Positions 38,819 to 49,106 of a stretch of 64,000 nucleotides of DNA are shown here, piece after piece. The position numbers were made by a program, and so were the translations under genes. Origin of the DNA: Megalonaias nervosa (lineage: Eukaryota; Mollusca; Bivalvia; Unionida; Unionidae); contig JAECUM010005005.1 of assembly GCA_016617855.1 (NCBI GenBank), positions 1 through 64,000 of the forward strand, given 5' to 3'. Numbering within the stretch: the stretch's first letter is position 1; each line of letters begins with the position of its first letter. The notes under the pieces are model-generated. The model ran no database searches. It was not told the origin of the DNA and saw only the letters and a list, made by a program, of their open reading frames with translations.

Positions 38819-40428
38819 TCCTTGTATTCATGTATTCATCAACTATTAATTCTTCAAATGGTTTAGTGACCGGAAACGGATCAACTGACAACGTACCTGT
38901 ACAGTTTTCTGGAAGGTAATTATCTTCATATCTTATTCACATGATCGTTAACAGTATCATCGGTAGGATGTCTATAAAAACGTCACCACCTTCACCATTT
39001 GATATTATTGAAATGGATTAAAATCAACTTGAAAAATAACAAGGATTTTAGAATCTAAACAAGATATTGAGAAGGTACCAAACTTACTGTTTTGCAGACA
39101 GAGATTTTAATCTATGAGGATTGCTTCCCATATGAAGAAATAACAGAAGCCTACAAACAAGAATTATAAGCTGGCATAGTAAATGGAACATACAAGGTAA
39201 TAAGTGATAAACACTTAGCCTATAACAATTTTGGATAAAATACATTCAAACCAAATCAAGGTAGCATATGTAAATGCAAAATCAGCTAAAACATCAAAAC
39301 TAATAGAATCAACATCTTTGACAGCAAAGATTCTTCCAATTCACAATCTAAATGAATTGAAGAAAGTGTTGAAAGAAGACTACTTAACAACAAACGGTAT
39401 CAGGTATTTTCGTGGTGTTACATGTAGGCTTGTACAAAAGTAACACAAGCAAAGTGTGAAGTTAACAAGCTTTGTAAATTTAATAAACATAATTTATTTC
39501 CCTAGAAAACAAGGTAAAATATAAAAAAGGACTTGCGGTTTGTGAATATAATCCAAAAATTAATCCTAGAATTTGAAAATACAAGTCCTATCACAAAATG
39601 TTCTTAACCAAAGTTCGAATCCCGACGAAGTTCCAAGATGGAGGACGATGACATCAGATGAATGCAGTATTGTACTGATGCGTCAACATTTCCTCGTTGA
39701 ATTTTATGACTCAAGAATAATATTCCGGCTTTAGAATTCCGAATAATTTCCAATAAATGTCTTTGTCCAAGAATATTGATGAAAAGCACTTATATTTCCA
39801 GGAAAAATAAATTATTTTAACTAACAATTTCAACTCAACTGGTCACAACACAAAATACCTTTGAGCTTCAAAAGGTATGAAATACGACTGACTGAAAACA
39901 CTAAAAACGTCAGTTTTAGCCCCAGCTAAAATGTAATTCAGACCCACGTGATGGAGTCACGTGATCACTTAGCTCGAACAACGCAGTACAATAATATGTC
40001 AATTAGCACGTAGGCTAGTGTAGCCTTAGCTAAGAATCAATGATTCCCACACTGGAAATGAATTTTAAAAAGTTTGTTTACAACTGAGCTGACGCAAGCC
40101 AAGAATGACCTTGATTACGATCAATGATTTTCACTCTGTTTTTACTAATTTCTGAACCAAAGTCAGGAACTAGGTCAGCTAAAAATATAATGTAGCAATA
40201 GACTGCGTGTTTATCAGATCAAAACAGAAAACTGAATTTTCCGAAAAAAAGATCAAATCCAGTGAATAAAGTTATTACAATAACATGTAATGGAAATAAA
40301 AATAAAATAATAGAGAATTTAAAACTAACACACAAGCAATTAAATTATATACACGTAACAGTGGGGATTTAATCATTTAGGTTTGCATTACCAGTTTCAG
40401 CATTAATTACTAAATTTATCATTTCTAA
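38819..40428. other. No gene recognised; possible left flank of the virus-like element
   Basis: Several short open stretches (for example 39231-39443, with NLNELKKVLKEDYLTTNGIR) but no family recognised and many stops. A CACGTGAT repeat with an intervening GGAGT lies at 39953-39972. I searched by eye for a terminal inverted repeat matching the right side and found none. Confidence 0.4.
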
Positions 40429-41077
40429 AAGGAAAGCAAGCAAATTTTGGCCAAAGAGAGTCGGGAAATAGATAATCTCGACGCTGCAACGAAGAAATAT
40501 GTAAACGATAACAATATTCCGATGACAACTTCGTTGTCGACGATCAATGATGGAATGACCGCATTTAGAACTGAATTTTTTAATCATGTACAACTGTTTA
40601 TGAATTTTCGCAGAAACGTAAACAGAACCACTAATGAATCTTTTGGAAGTCCACCAACCATTGACATAAATCTCAAAGATATAAATACGAGAATCACCGA
40701 TATTGTCAATGGAATTCCTAATATCATTCAAAAAAACTAATCTGATTAAAATTCCTCACGGACGAGCTAACAATGTCGTGTACACAGTATCATCGGGATC
40801 ATCAACGTGGACACCGCAAAATAACACAATCAAACATACCGCAGAAGTAACCAGTGTGTACACGCTGTCAGTGTTAAGCACTGCAAAATTTATAATATTT
40901 ACTACATTTTCATGGCGTTATTCAACCGATAATTTTTCTGAGACTGTATCTGTAGTGTTAAATAAAGATACCGAAGAAACGTTTATGTTGGTATCAGATG
41001 ATAAAAAATTAACCTCGGCGTCCTACTGGTGGTGCATAGAATTTGTAGCTGAAACACCTCCGTTGTCGCTGTCTTAG
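40429..41077 (+). pseudogene. Fibre-like virion protein, N-terminus not found, one frameshift
   Basis: First part (to 40740): no ATG before residue about 30 of the open frame; it contains IDNLDAATKKYVNDNNI, a motif (D.A..K.YVD) typical of the shaft start of phage and virus fibre proteins, and a heptad-like stretch (LKDINTRITDIVNGI). Second part (40703-41077) lies in the next frame and is beta-rich, ending with WWCIEFVAETPPLS. The switch falls at the A7 run 40730-40736. A receptor-binding spike is a reasonable guess from this layout and from its place before the membrane and capsid-like genes. The two parts could instead be separate genes. Confidence 0.5.
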
Positions 41078-41114
41078 ACAACGACAACAACAATTAAGTA
41101 CTAAATGCAGTATA

Positions 41115-41627
41115 ATGATAGACGTTAACAGATACAGATACGATCAAGTAATAACTTGGCAGAATAAATTAAAAACCATCATCGATAATTATACAGCAAA
41201 AATAAAAAAATATCTTAGACGTGCGGAGGTCGTTGATATCATGGTTTATTCGGTTTCTACGCTAGTTGCTGGAACTGGCGTAGTATTAGCATCGCTAGCG
41301 ACGATGACAGCGCCGATCGTTGTAACAATCATTGTTTCATCGTCAACCACGATCGCTGGAATATTTAATATAATCGCGAAAAAGATAAATACGTGCACGA
41401 ATGAAAAATTGAACGAGTACATGATGAAATTACACACAGCAACGACCGCATATTCCAAATTATCATCACTGATTTCTTCGTCGCTTAATGATGGAATAAT
41501 ATCTGACGAAGAATTCAGTATTATAATAAAGATCTACAATGAAGTATTCCATAACGATGTTATGGATGAAAAAATTCCTGACCGCGACGTCAACGACGAT
41601 GTCGTCGTCGGTGATTTAAAACAATAA
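41115..41627 (+). CDS. Two-membrane-segment virion-type protein, 170 residues
   Basis: Intact. Basic N-terminal helix (residues 1-40, with KIKKYLRRAE), a hydrophobic hairpin (about 42-64 and 66-86, rich in Ala, Thr, Ser and Val), then a long amphipathic helix region and an acidic tail (VNDDVVVGDLKQ). Starts 37 bases after the fibre-like gene and ends 10 bases before the capsid-like gene, all on the plus strand, so the three form a late-type cluster. Similar hairpin proteins are common beside structural genes of Polinton-like elements; function unknown, possibly membrane or lipid association of the particle. Confidence 0.65.
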   Translation: MIDVNRYRYDQVITWQNKLKTIIDNYTAKIKKYLRRAEVVDIMVYSVSTLVAGTGVVLASLATMTAPIVVTIIVSSSTTIAGIFNIIAKKINTCTNEKLNEYMMKLHTATTAYSKLSSLISSSLNDGIISDEEFSIIIKIYNEVFHNDVMDEKIPDRDVNDDVVVGDLKQ

Positions 41628-41637
41628 TAGTATAATA

Positions 41638-43017
41638 ATGTCAACGTTCGATCAGCGATCGCAGGAATTATTACAACAGATCGTCGCTAATACTGCTCCG
41701 TTAAGAACCACAATGATATCGGCGAGTTCAACTAATCCTGAATTCAGTATTAATTTTCCAACTGCAATACCAGCTTCCGAGATAGCATTAGCGCAATTAC
41801 GGGTTTATTATAGTTGGCCCAATATTAGGTCAGCGTCGTTTGGTGGACTACAACCGAATAATTCATTAGTATTTGCAAATAAAAATAAACCCGATGAAAC
41901 TCCTGATTGGCAAGTAGTTAGTATTCCAACTGGCAGTTATCAAATAGAACAGATCAATGAAGAATTCCAGCGCAGAATTAAATCTATCACAGGAAAAGAA
42001 TCAAAGATTACCATTACCGTCCACGAGCCAACGCTGTCTTCGGCCGTTGAAATATTATCCCCCGATTACGCCGTGGACATATATCAAAGTTCGATCAGAT
42101 CAGTGTTAGGATGGCCAGATATTGCACCTCCATATGAAGGTCCGTCACAACCACGCCAAGATGAATTTCTAACAAATAATCGGAAATTCATCAAAATTCC
42201 AGATTACCGAAATAATTATCCGTGGTCCATTATTAGATATTTTATTGATGGACAAGCAGAAATTCCTGATCTAAGTGAAGATGATCGTTTAACATGGGAT
42301 ATGAATATTATCAATGTTACAATCCCAATCATCGTAGATGAATTTAACCGAATGTTTACCAATTTCAAAAATTTAATCGTTGATTTGACATATTATTACA
42401 ACGATGATGTGAAAAAAAAATATCATAGAAACAATTCAACATCTGAATTCAATATTATTTGATTTTGAATATATTAAATATGTTTTGGTCAAAAATGCGT
42501 ATAAACATCATAGAGACCCAAAAATGCGAAAGATGCAATTGAGAAAGTTTACGAAGAAGTATATACTAGACGTAAAATCGGCGAATTCAAACAATTAATG
42601 ATTAATCTTGTCAAGGAAAATTTTCCAAAAATCCTCGAATCGTGGAGAAAAATATCCCCACCAGCAGGTATTCTTCGACACAATAATGATCCGTACGGGG
42701 GCGGCCGTCATGTCTCACCGAACATCGTTAATATCACATCAACGATCGCTGTCAATCTAGTATGTGATGTTATCGACGGTAGTTATCAAGTTGACACTGA
42801 TAAATCCAATCAGGCCCAACAAGGATACATTCTGTATTCATTCACACCTCAAGTCCCACGAGGTTATTTGATTGTATCAGAACCAATCAATGTCATTTAT
42901 CTGCGATGTCATAGTCGTCTTTTATCACGAATACATTTTAAACTTACTGACCAGTCTGGCCACTTGCTCGATCTGAGGTCAGAGTTGTTAAATATAAATC
43001 TGTATGTAAGATCGTAG
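41638..43017 (+). pseudogene. Capsid-like structural protein, about 460 residues, two frameshifts
   Basis: Part 1 (41638-42459) reads ASSTNPEFSINFPTAIPAS, VYYSWPNI, VSIPTGSYQIEQINEEFQRR and SSIRSVLGW, a beta-rich N-terminal half. A short middle in another frame (DFEYIKYVLVKNAYK) covers 42460-42520, and part 3 (to 43017) returns to the first frame with KVYEEVY, then ends HFKLTDQSGHLLDLRSELL and NLYVRS. Switches lie at about 42455-42462 and at the A5 run near 42522. The N-half/C-half pattern matches a structural protein that I have seen in Polinton-like loci of marine invertebrates; whether it is the major capsid, a penton-like or another coat protein is not decided. Confidence 0.6.
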
Positions 43018-43132
43018 AGCGTCATCTTAAGATCTTACGTTCGTAATGACTTCGTCATAATTACATCACGGCGGAAAACACCAAGCAAAAAAAAATATCA
43101 AGGATAAAATATTTTTTTTTACCCCGTGATTA

Positions 43133-43583
43133 TTATTCTGATACAACACTATTAGTTTCGTTGTCACTATAGTCACCATGATCAGAGTCACACTCGTCTT
43201 TATCTTTAACCAGTAATTCTTCCGCATCTTTGTTCAGCAACTCCGTCATCTCTCAGTTGTTTTATACGAGCGTGTACAATTCTTTTCGTTTCGTATTCGT
43301 GAGATAATTCTGACCAAACCTTTTCGATGGCCCTTGAAAGAGGAACAAATAATTTCACTTGCGTATCCGTGACTGCTGCCAGCGATCGTAACATTGCCTG
43401 CTGGATTAACTTTATGAATCCATAATCAGAGGGCAACGTATATCTATTTTCTGATTTTTTGAATTGTAATGATTCAAAATCGCTATTTATTTTTTCAGGA
43501 TCAAGTTGTTCAGATATTTTTGTACCGCTGTGTTGTAATTGCTTAATAGCAGTAATAATTAATGTGATGTTTTCGTGGTTCAT
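43133..43583 (-). pseudogene. Unrecognised element protein, acidic C-tail, one frameshift
   Basis: Open from ATG 43583 for about 110 codons (NHENITLIITAIKQLQHSG, LPSDYGFIKLIQQAMLRSLA, LSHEYETKRIVHARIKQL), predicted mostly helical. Near 43247-43257 the frame breaks; in the neighbouring frame a strongly acidic tail follows (LLNKDAEELLVKDKDECDSD) to the stop at 43133. It is convergent with the capsid-like gene, 115 bases apart. Could be a scaffold, terminal or regulatory protein; no family recognised. Confidence 0.5.
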
Positions 43584-43782
43584 TACTTTTTATATTATAA
43601 ATTATTTGTTTAAATAAAAATATATTCTGAACAAAAATAAAAATAAAAAAATATTTTATAAATTCAAAAATAAACAGCAGCTATGACGTTCAGTCTACCA
43701 TTCCACTGGGGTCCCTTCTGCCGGTAAAGCCTTTACCAATAAGGTCCTAAGAGTCCTTTTTTTTTATTTGGTAAAGGCCTTT

Positions 43783-43838
43783 CTTATGGCCCACAGGCAC
43801 TCTTCATGGTTAAGACCTGTCTTATGGTCCACAGGCAC
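43783..43838. repeat. Direct repeat of an 18-bp word
   Basis: CTTATGGCCCACAGGCAC at 43783 recurs with one change at 43821, 38 bp apart. Confidence 0.9.
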
Positions 43839-43944
43839 CTTATTGAAACTTTTTGGTCCGGCGGGCATTCTTTCTGAATGCCCCTATGTGGATACCCTTC
43901 AGTGAGATCACAAGGTCGCGAGTTCACATCACCCTACTGTTTAT

Positions 43945-44086
43945 TTTGGGGACGCAAACGATTTCATGTAAACCCACCCACCCACCCCCAATCAAACCCC
44001 GGGGTAAGTGCAAAACTGCACTCACCACGTTGTTCAACATGGTGAGGGGTACATGAAATCTCATGGGGCTTGCTTGCGCCCCCAAT
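43945..44086. repeat. Imperfect inverted repeat / foldback
   Basis: Left arm TTGGGGACGCAAACGATTTC and ATGTA; right arm, read in reverse complement, TTGGGGGCGCAAGCAAG then GATTTCATGTA. The loop holds a C-rich run and the smaller hairpin CTCACCA...TGGTGAG. Confidence 0.75.
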
Positions 44087-44099
44087 TATAATAGCATTT

Positions 44100-44195
44100 T
44101 TGGAGACTCGAACACGCAGATAGCTTCCACAGTGGATCTGCACTCCGAACAACGTTCGGAACAAAGTTCGGACGCCTTAACCCTACGGCTATTGG
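44100..44195 (-). mobile_element. tRNA-like segment, probably a SINE head
   Basis: On the minus strand: AGCCGTAGGGTTAAGGCGTC looks like the D arm/A box of a class II tRNA, and GTGTTCGAGTCTCC like the B box, but the spacing and arms do not fold to a proper tRNA, and the anticodon arm region is occupied by an imperfect GTTCGGA repeat. A decayed tRNA-derived element is more likely than a tRNA gene. It is unlike SINE families A and B. Confidence 0.5.
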
Positions 44196-44785
44196 AGCTC
44201 TTATGAATATATAGTTAAATTTAAGTATATAACTATTCGCACTGTCTCACACGTGATAACTCTTGACTCGTATTTACCAGTATCCGTGACAATGTCATGG
44301 ACGGCAAATTTCTACACCGAAAGAATATTCTGATTCTGAATAAAATCTGCAATTTTACACATTTCTACCGTTTCTGTCTTGTTAAAATATTATATTTTCA
44401 ACTGTAACAGTGTTACGGGCCAAAACTGTGTTAGTAAGTGCGTTGGATTGATATTATTCTGGTATATTCCGCCTACTACAATGATGCATGTAGTCTGCTG
44501 CGATCGATATGTGAAGCAGTTATATACAATATCGGCCTATGATATAATATCACGGCTGATGTATCTATGTTCTGTTTGAGGATATATTTTCTGCAATTAA
44601 TACTTCCATATAGTTGAGATATCTGGACTGGAGAGATATTTAAGCATTACGATTAGACTGTAGTATCATAACTGCTTGATTACTTTATCACTGAATATAA
44701 ATGTGAGGTCAAGTATAACGCAATAACAAAAAAAAAAAAAAAAAAAGGAGACAACTACTTGATTGTTCTATCAGCGATGACGGAT

Positions 44786-45296
44786 TTATCTCGCTTCATT
44801 GTACATACGGAACGTGATCTTTTGTTTGAATTTTTTCGAAAATGCTGATTTAGTAATATTATTTGCAACACGTTGTACTGAAGGCATACAAATATCAAAA
44901 TATTTAGCAGCCGTGTTTATGGAATTAAAAATTCTCTCTTCACCAGTCTCTATATTTATGGATATAACCGACCTCATTTTAAACATTTTACATCTCCTAG
45001 CATTTCCAAGTGCAGAATTCTGACTTGGTGTAACAACTTCAAGATTACATAAAGAGTTATTTTCTTTATTACCGTCAATATGATTAAGTACAAGTCCATC
45101 TTCGATGACCCCATGAAAACATTCAAATACAAACCTATGTGAGTGATATCTTTTTTTTTCAATAGTAAATCTAAAATAACCAGCATTATCAACAGTACCG
45201 ACTGTTTTTTTTTAATCTGCAATTTCTGATTACACCATCACGAGATGCTTCATAATTTTTAATGATATGGTGCTTTACAAATTTATTTTGCTCCAT
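44786..45296 (-). pseudogene. HNH homing-type endonuclease with NUMOD-like ends, one frameshift
   Basis: From ATG 45296: FVKHHIIKNYEASRDGVIRN, a NUMOD4-like start (YE.S..G.VR). A break at the run of nine T on the plus strand (about 45207-45215) is followed by VGTVDNAGYFRFTI, HRFVFECFHGVI, LVLNHIDGNKENNSLCNLE, the core HNH motif (H, then NHIDGNK..N....LE), and then a NUMOD1-like DNA-binding tail (SINIETGEERIFNSINTAAK). Free-standing genes of this type are mobile within large DNA viruses and phages. It follows the zinc protein on the same strand by 14 bases. Intact except for one base in a homopolymer. Confidence 0.8.
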
Positions 45297-45310
45297 TTGT
45301 ATATATAATA

Positions 45311-45616
45311 CTATTTGTCTAAATGATTATTTTGAAATCTGGCCAGATAGTCTTCAGCGGTTTTTATGGGGGATTCACCTGACGACTTCTTATCATAATA
45401 TCGTTTCAGCTCTCTGTATCTTTTACCACCGCACTTTACACACAACTGGGTTTCTCCTCTGACTCCAACACCGCATCGTAAACACGGTTTTGGTCCTAGA
45501 CTACCTCTGCGAAAGCTTTGCATGTGTTGACCACAAAATTCATTTACGCATGATTTATTACAAGGAAGAGAAAATCCAATCGTAAGCCGTTGGCATCGGT
45601 TGTTTGTTTGAATCAT
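45311..45616 (-). CDS. Small Cys-rich zinc-binding protein, 101 residues
   Basis: Intact. Cysteine pairs: CQ, CNKSCVNEFCGQH, CLRCG and CVKCGG, in a pattern that can bind two or three zinc ions, followed by basic helix text (KRYRELKRYYDKK) and LARFQNNHLDK. It faces away from the polymerase-helicase gene across a 50-bp spacer. Likely a regulator or nucleic-acid-binding protein; the family is not recognised. Confidence 0.6.
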   Translation of the reverse strand: MIQTNNRCQRLTIGFSLPCNKSCVNEFCGQHMQSFRRGSLGPKPCLRCGVGVRGETQLCVKCGGKRYRELKRYYDKKSSGESPIKTAEDYLARFQNNHLDK

Positions 45617-45666
45617 TATATATATAATTAAAGTTTAATTAAACATATATTTGCTTTAAATATAGT
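45617..45666. promoter_or_regulatory. Putative two-way promoter between the zinc protein and the polymerase-helicase gene
   Basis: Fifty bases, almost all A/T, between two divergent start codons. Contains TATATATAT, the perfect palindrome GTTTAATTAAAC (45633-45644) and TTTAAATATA. The position makes it the only place for both core promoters if the genes are transcribed separately. Confidence 0.4.
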
Positions 45667-48600
45667 ATGGAGGAATTTGAGAGATTATCCACAATTGAAC
45701 CTTCCACCGCAAGATTTGATCTTGACAAATTACCAAAATCTAAATTTAATTTTTCGATGCAAGATCTGGCTTTGATAAATAGCGATATAATCGATCGTAT
45801 CCGTGAAGCTAAAAAAGAATTTCGCAATGATGGTGTGGCTCATACTTGGTCGACATTCAGGATCATGAACAACACCAAAGGTGTTGTTGTCGATGCTAGA
45901 ATGAGTGACGAACGAGGTAAAAATATTATTAACTATCTCGACAATCAGCGATATATTATTCTAGTAAAATTTATTGTGCAGACAGATGATGATACTTGGA
46001 TTATCCGTGATAAACGTGAACCTATACGGCTTCATACTGGATATAATACTGTTACATTAAATAACAAATCCAAGCCAGGAACATTGACCGGTATTGATAA
46101 ACCGTATTATGAACGAGCCTATCCTGTAACGGCAGTTATCTATGCGATATATCCGCTAAATGATAAACCTAGCGTTGATAATCTCAAACCAATGAAATTG
46201 TCAAGGAAACTAAACTGCGTAGCTGAGCGAGTTATGGAACATTTCTCAAAAGCAATACGCGGAAACGGTTTAACTGATCTAAGACGTAAAAAAATAAATG
46301 CGTGGGCAGAAACAGTTAAAGATACCGTAGCATCTATCAGTGATGTTGCTAAGCTAGAAAAGAAATTAAGATTTCCAATAACAGTAAAAACACTAACTGG
46401 AGAATTTTTTGTACAAACCGAAATATACAAAAAATGGAACCCCTATAACAATCATTGATCATAATGCACATGCATGGACTGATGCTGTAACAATATTTCC
46501 ACGAGATAGAATAGTCAGATTTTATAACGATTATATATTCGATGCTATCAATGATATCAGTAAAAATGATCATGTATCTGTTTGGTTATTTCAGATCAGT
46601 TTGTAAAACCTAATGGAGAGATTTATCGTAGAGAATCTCTTCATGAAGAAATGAAGAATCTTGCACAACACCTTTGGCGTGAATATAATTCTGATGATGT
46701 TGAAGTTGAACAATTACTAAATAATTGTTTTACAGTTCCATCATTTGCGGCTCACTTTGCTCAGAAGAAAAATTCATGGTCGCCGACACGATCAGAATTC
46801 CTTGAAGATATTCAGCATAGTTGTGTAGAATATGGACATGGCGGATTATGGAATACCCGATACGATCATCGTAAAGTTATATCCGTTGATATGGTTGCGT
46901 GTTATCCTGGAAGTTTTCTTGGATACGGAGAATGTTCTGAATATTTCAAAAGATTCGGACATCCGACACATGAAATGACAAGAGTTGCGATAAATGGACT
47001 CTTACCTGATTTTGATTTAACTGGATTTGCTTGTGTAAAATCATTTAAGTTTTGTAATAATCTTCATCCGATTGTTTATGCATGGTTTGGTAGACATTTC
47101 TCAGAAAAATATTGGGTTCCAATAGTGCTATTACGAAACATGATTGATGCTGGAATCTTAGTGTCGTTGATGATCAGTGAAGCTATTATATCATATCATT
47201 CGCAGAAACAAGTTTGGTTACCACAACAAAAGAAACATTCACCCCTGACTTTGTCAGGAGATGATGATTGGGATAAAATTGATTATGAAAATAAAGTCGC
47301 AAAAGATCTTGGTAGGAAAATAATCGATAAGTTTACTCAAAGTGGTTTGTATGATCATAAAAGACATTGTACAAGATTAATCATGGATGATGCTGAGTTG
47401 GATTTTATAATTACTGATACAACGAACAAAGGAACATTTATAAGCAGAAGTAATGCTTATTTGTCAGACGGAATTAAATTAGGTACAATAGTGAGTTATA
47501 TCGATGGTGAGTCACCGCAATTTACTCATTTAAGATCTTCTATGCTCGCTTACGTTTCTATAAATTTATTATCGTTGATAAATAGATTTCCTTGTTACCT
47601 TATCAGAGTTGCTACGGATTCATTTTATATAAATAAAGTGTATTTAGATTTGGTAAAACCATTACTCGGTAATGGTGAATGGGGATCATGGAGAATAAAA
47701 CACGAAAGTATACTCGATTATTCTGAATCAGCAGACGTTGATATCAAAGAAATATATTACGGTAATGACAATCAAATACCAGTATCAACATCACCATCTG
47801 TATTTGATCCCGTAGCCAGACATAAAACCATTTATCTCAATGGACCTGGAGGTTCTGGTAAAACAACACGTGCCATTGAATTATTTCGGCAGAGTTCTTC
47901 AAACTCCGTTGATATGATTGTGTTGAAACCTACACACAGACTAGCAAGAGAAATAAAACAACGAGGAGTAAAATCATGTACATACCATAGTTTCTTCAGA
48001 TGGTGTGGAGATACATGGACACCTCAGCGAATGGGTGAGAAATATATTTCCAAAATCATCATCTGGGATGAGATTTGTACGGTGTCGTTAGAAACACTAA
48101 AAATATTTCTTAATTGGTTACTGACAAAAAATACTGCTGTGATAATATGCGGCGATCATTGTCAACCACCACCTTTCGTCGGTCAGTCTCCACATGAGTG
48201 GTTAAAATCATTTGTGGATTATTATGAAGAGATAACCGATGATCATAGAGCTATTGATGACCCTCTGAAAGAATTTAAAAGATTAATCAGACTACAGCCA
48301 GATAAAATACAATGTGAGATAATGCGTGAAATAATTCCGGAAACCCCTGTGAATGATTTTTGGAATTTGTGGACACCAAATGATTTAATAGTTGCGAGTA
48401 GAAAAATATTTGTGATGAATTGCAAGAGAAATTATTTCTGTTACATAAAGAAAAGTTTTCAAATCTACCTGTACCATTATGTTATCGCCCAGCAGATACT
48501 CGACGACAAAATATTGAAGTTGAGATTCCAGGACGAGACACTGAAAGTGTCCAGAAACAAAATCTTGTATTGAATGATATTGTTTTAGTTGATATTGATG

Positions 48601-49106
48601 TTGTTGAAAGCGCATTGAGTATGAATAACTCACCGTGGAAATTGGGATATGCCATAACTATTCACTCATCACAAGGACTAACTATTACTGATAGAAATAT
48701 CTGGATTGTCGATGACAGAATCGAGTGGTCAAATTTAGTTTATCTCGCAGTATCTAGAGTCAGAAGAATATCTCAACTGCATAGAGTTGTCATAAATTCT
48801 ACAAAAAATAATAATCAAACTGTTAGTGTTGAAGTAATAAGAAAAAAATTATCCAGTTATAAACGATGCGATAAAAAAAATAATCGTGATTTTGATATCG
48901 ATGTTGAATTTATTATGACGCTAAAACAACAACAGAATAATCGTTGTGTAATTTGTAACCGTCACATGTTGTGGAAGTGTTCTTGTAATAATCCAAAACA
49001 ATTTACCGTGGATAGAATTAATAGTGATCTTGGTCAAACACGTGATAATGTCACATTGACATGTCTTGAATGCAATCGACGTAGGGGTTCCAATTTACAA
49101 AAGTGA
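45667..49106 (+). pseudogene. Replication protein: B-family polymerase-like palm + SF1 helicase + HNH, three frameshifts
   Basis: About 1,145 codons across three single-base frame breaks: at the A6 run 46429-46434, at about 46575-46600, and near 48412. The N-part (45667-46430) is unrecognised and helical. Polymerase-like part: SVDMVACYPGSF (46882-46917) matches motif A (D..SLYP), and VATDSFY (about 47608-47628) matches motif C (DTDS); HLRSSMLAYVSINLLSLI precedes it. No canonical motif B or exonuclease was seen. Helicase part: NGPGGSGKTT (Walker A, 47839-47868), WDE (48064-48072), GDHCQPPP (motif III, about 48151), HSSQGLTI (motif V, 48662-48687) and AVSRVRR (motif VI). C-terminal HNH (48937-49100): CVICN, TVDRINSDLGQTRDNV, CLECNRRRG. 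It would copy the element's DNA. Confidence 0.75.

Larger units (their letters stand above)
43584..44785. other. Structured non-coding stretch inside the element
   Basis: About 1.2 kb without a credible gene. It holds palindromes (GGTAAAGCCTTTACC at about 43722-43736, AAAGGCCTTT), a direct repeat (43783/43821), an imperfect inverted repeat (43945-43971 against 44049-44086), a hairpin CTCACCA...TGGTGAG (about 44019-44046) and a tRNA-like segment (44100-44195). It may be an inserted SINE/foldback element that splits the virion genes from the replication genes, or an origin-like region of the element. Confidence 0.5.

Noticed and set aside
41246..41458. Minus-strand ORF of 70 residues
   Set aside because: Shadow of the membrane-hairpin gene on the plus strand.
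43853..44164. Overlapping 67- and 66-residue ORFs on both strands
   Set aside because: They mirror each other because they cover the foldback; Pro-rich text comes from a C-rich run.
46140..46573. Minus-strand ORFs of 96 and 74 residues
   Set aside because: Shadows of the replication gene.
48390..48440. Programmed -1 frameshift between helicase halves
   Set aside because: No X XXY YYZ slippery heptamer at the frame change and no obvious stem after it; a single-base deletion fits better.
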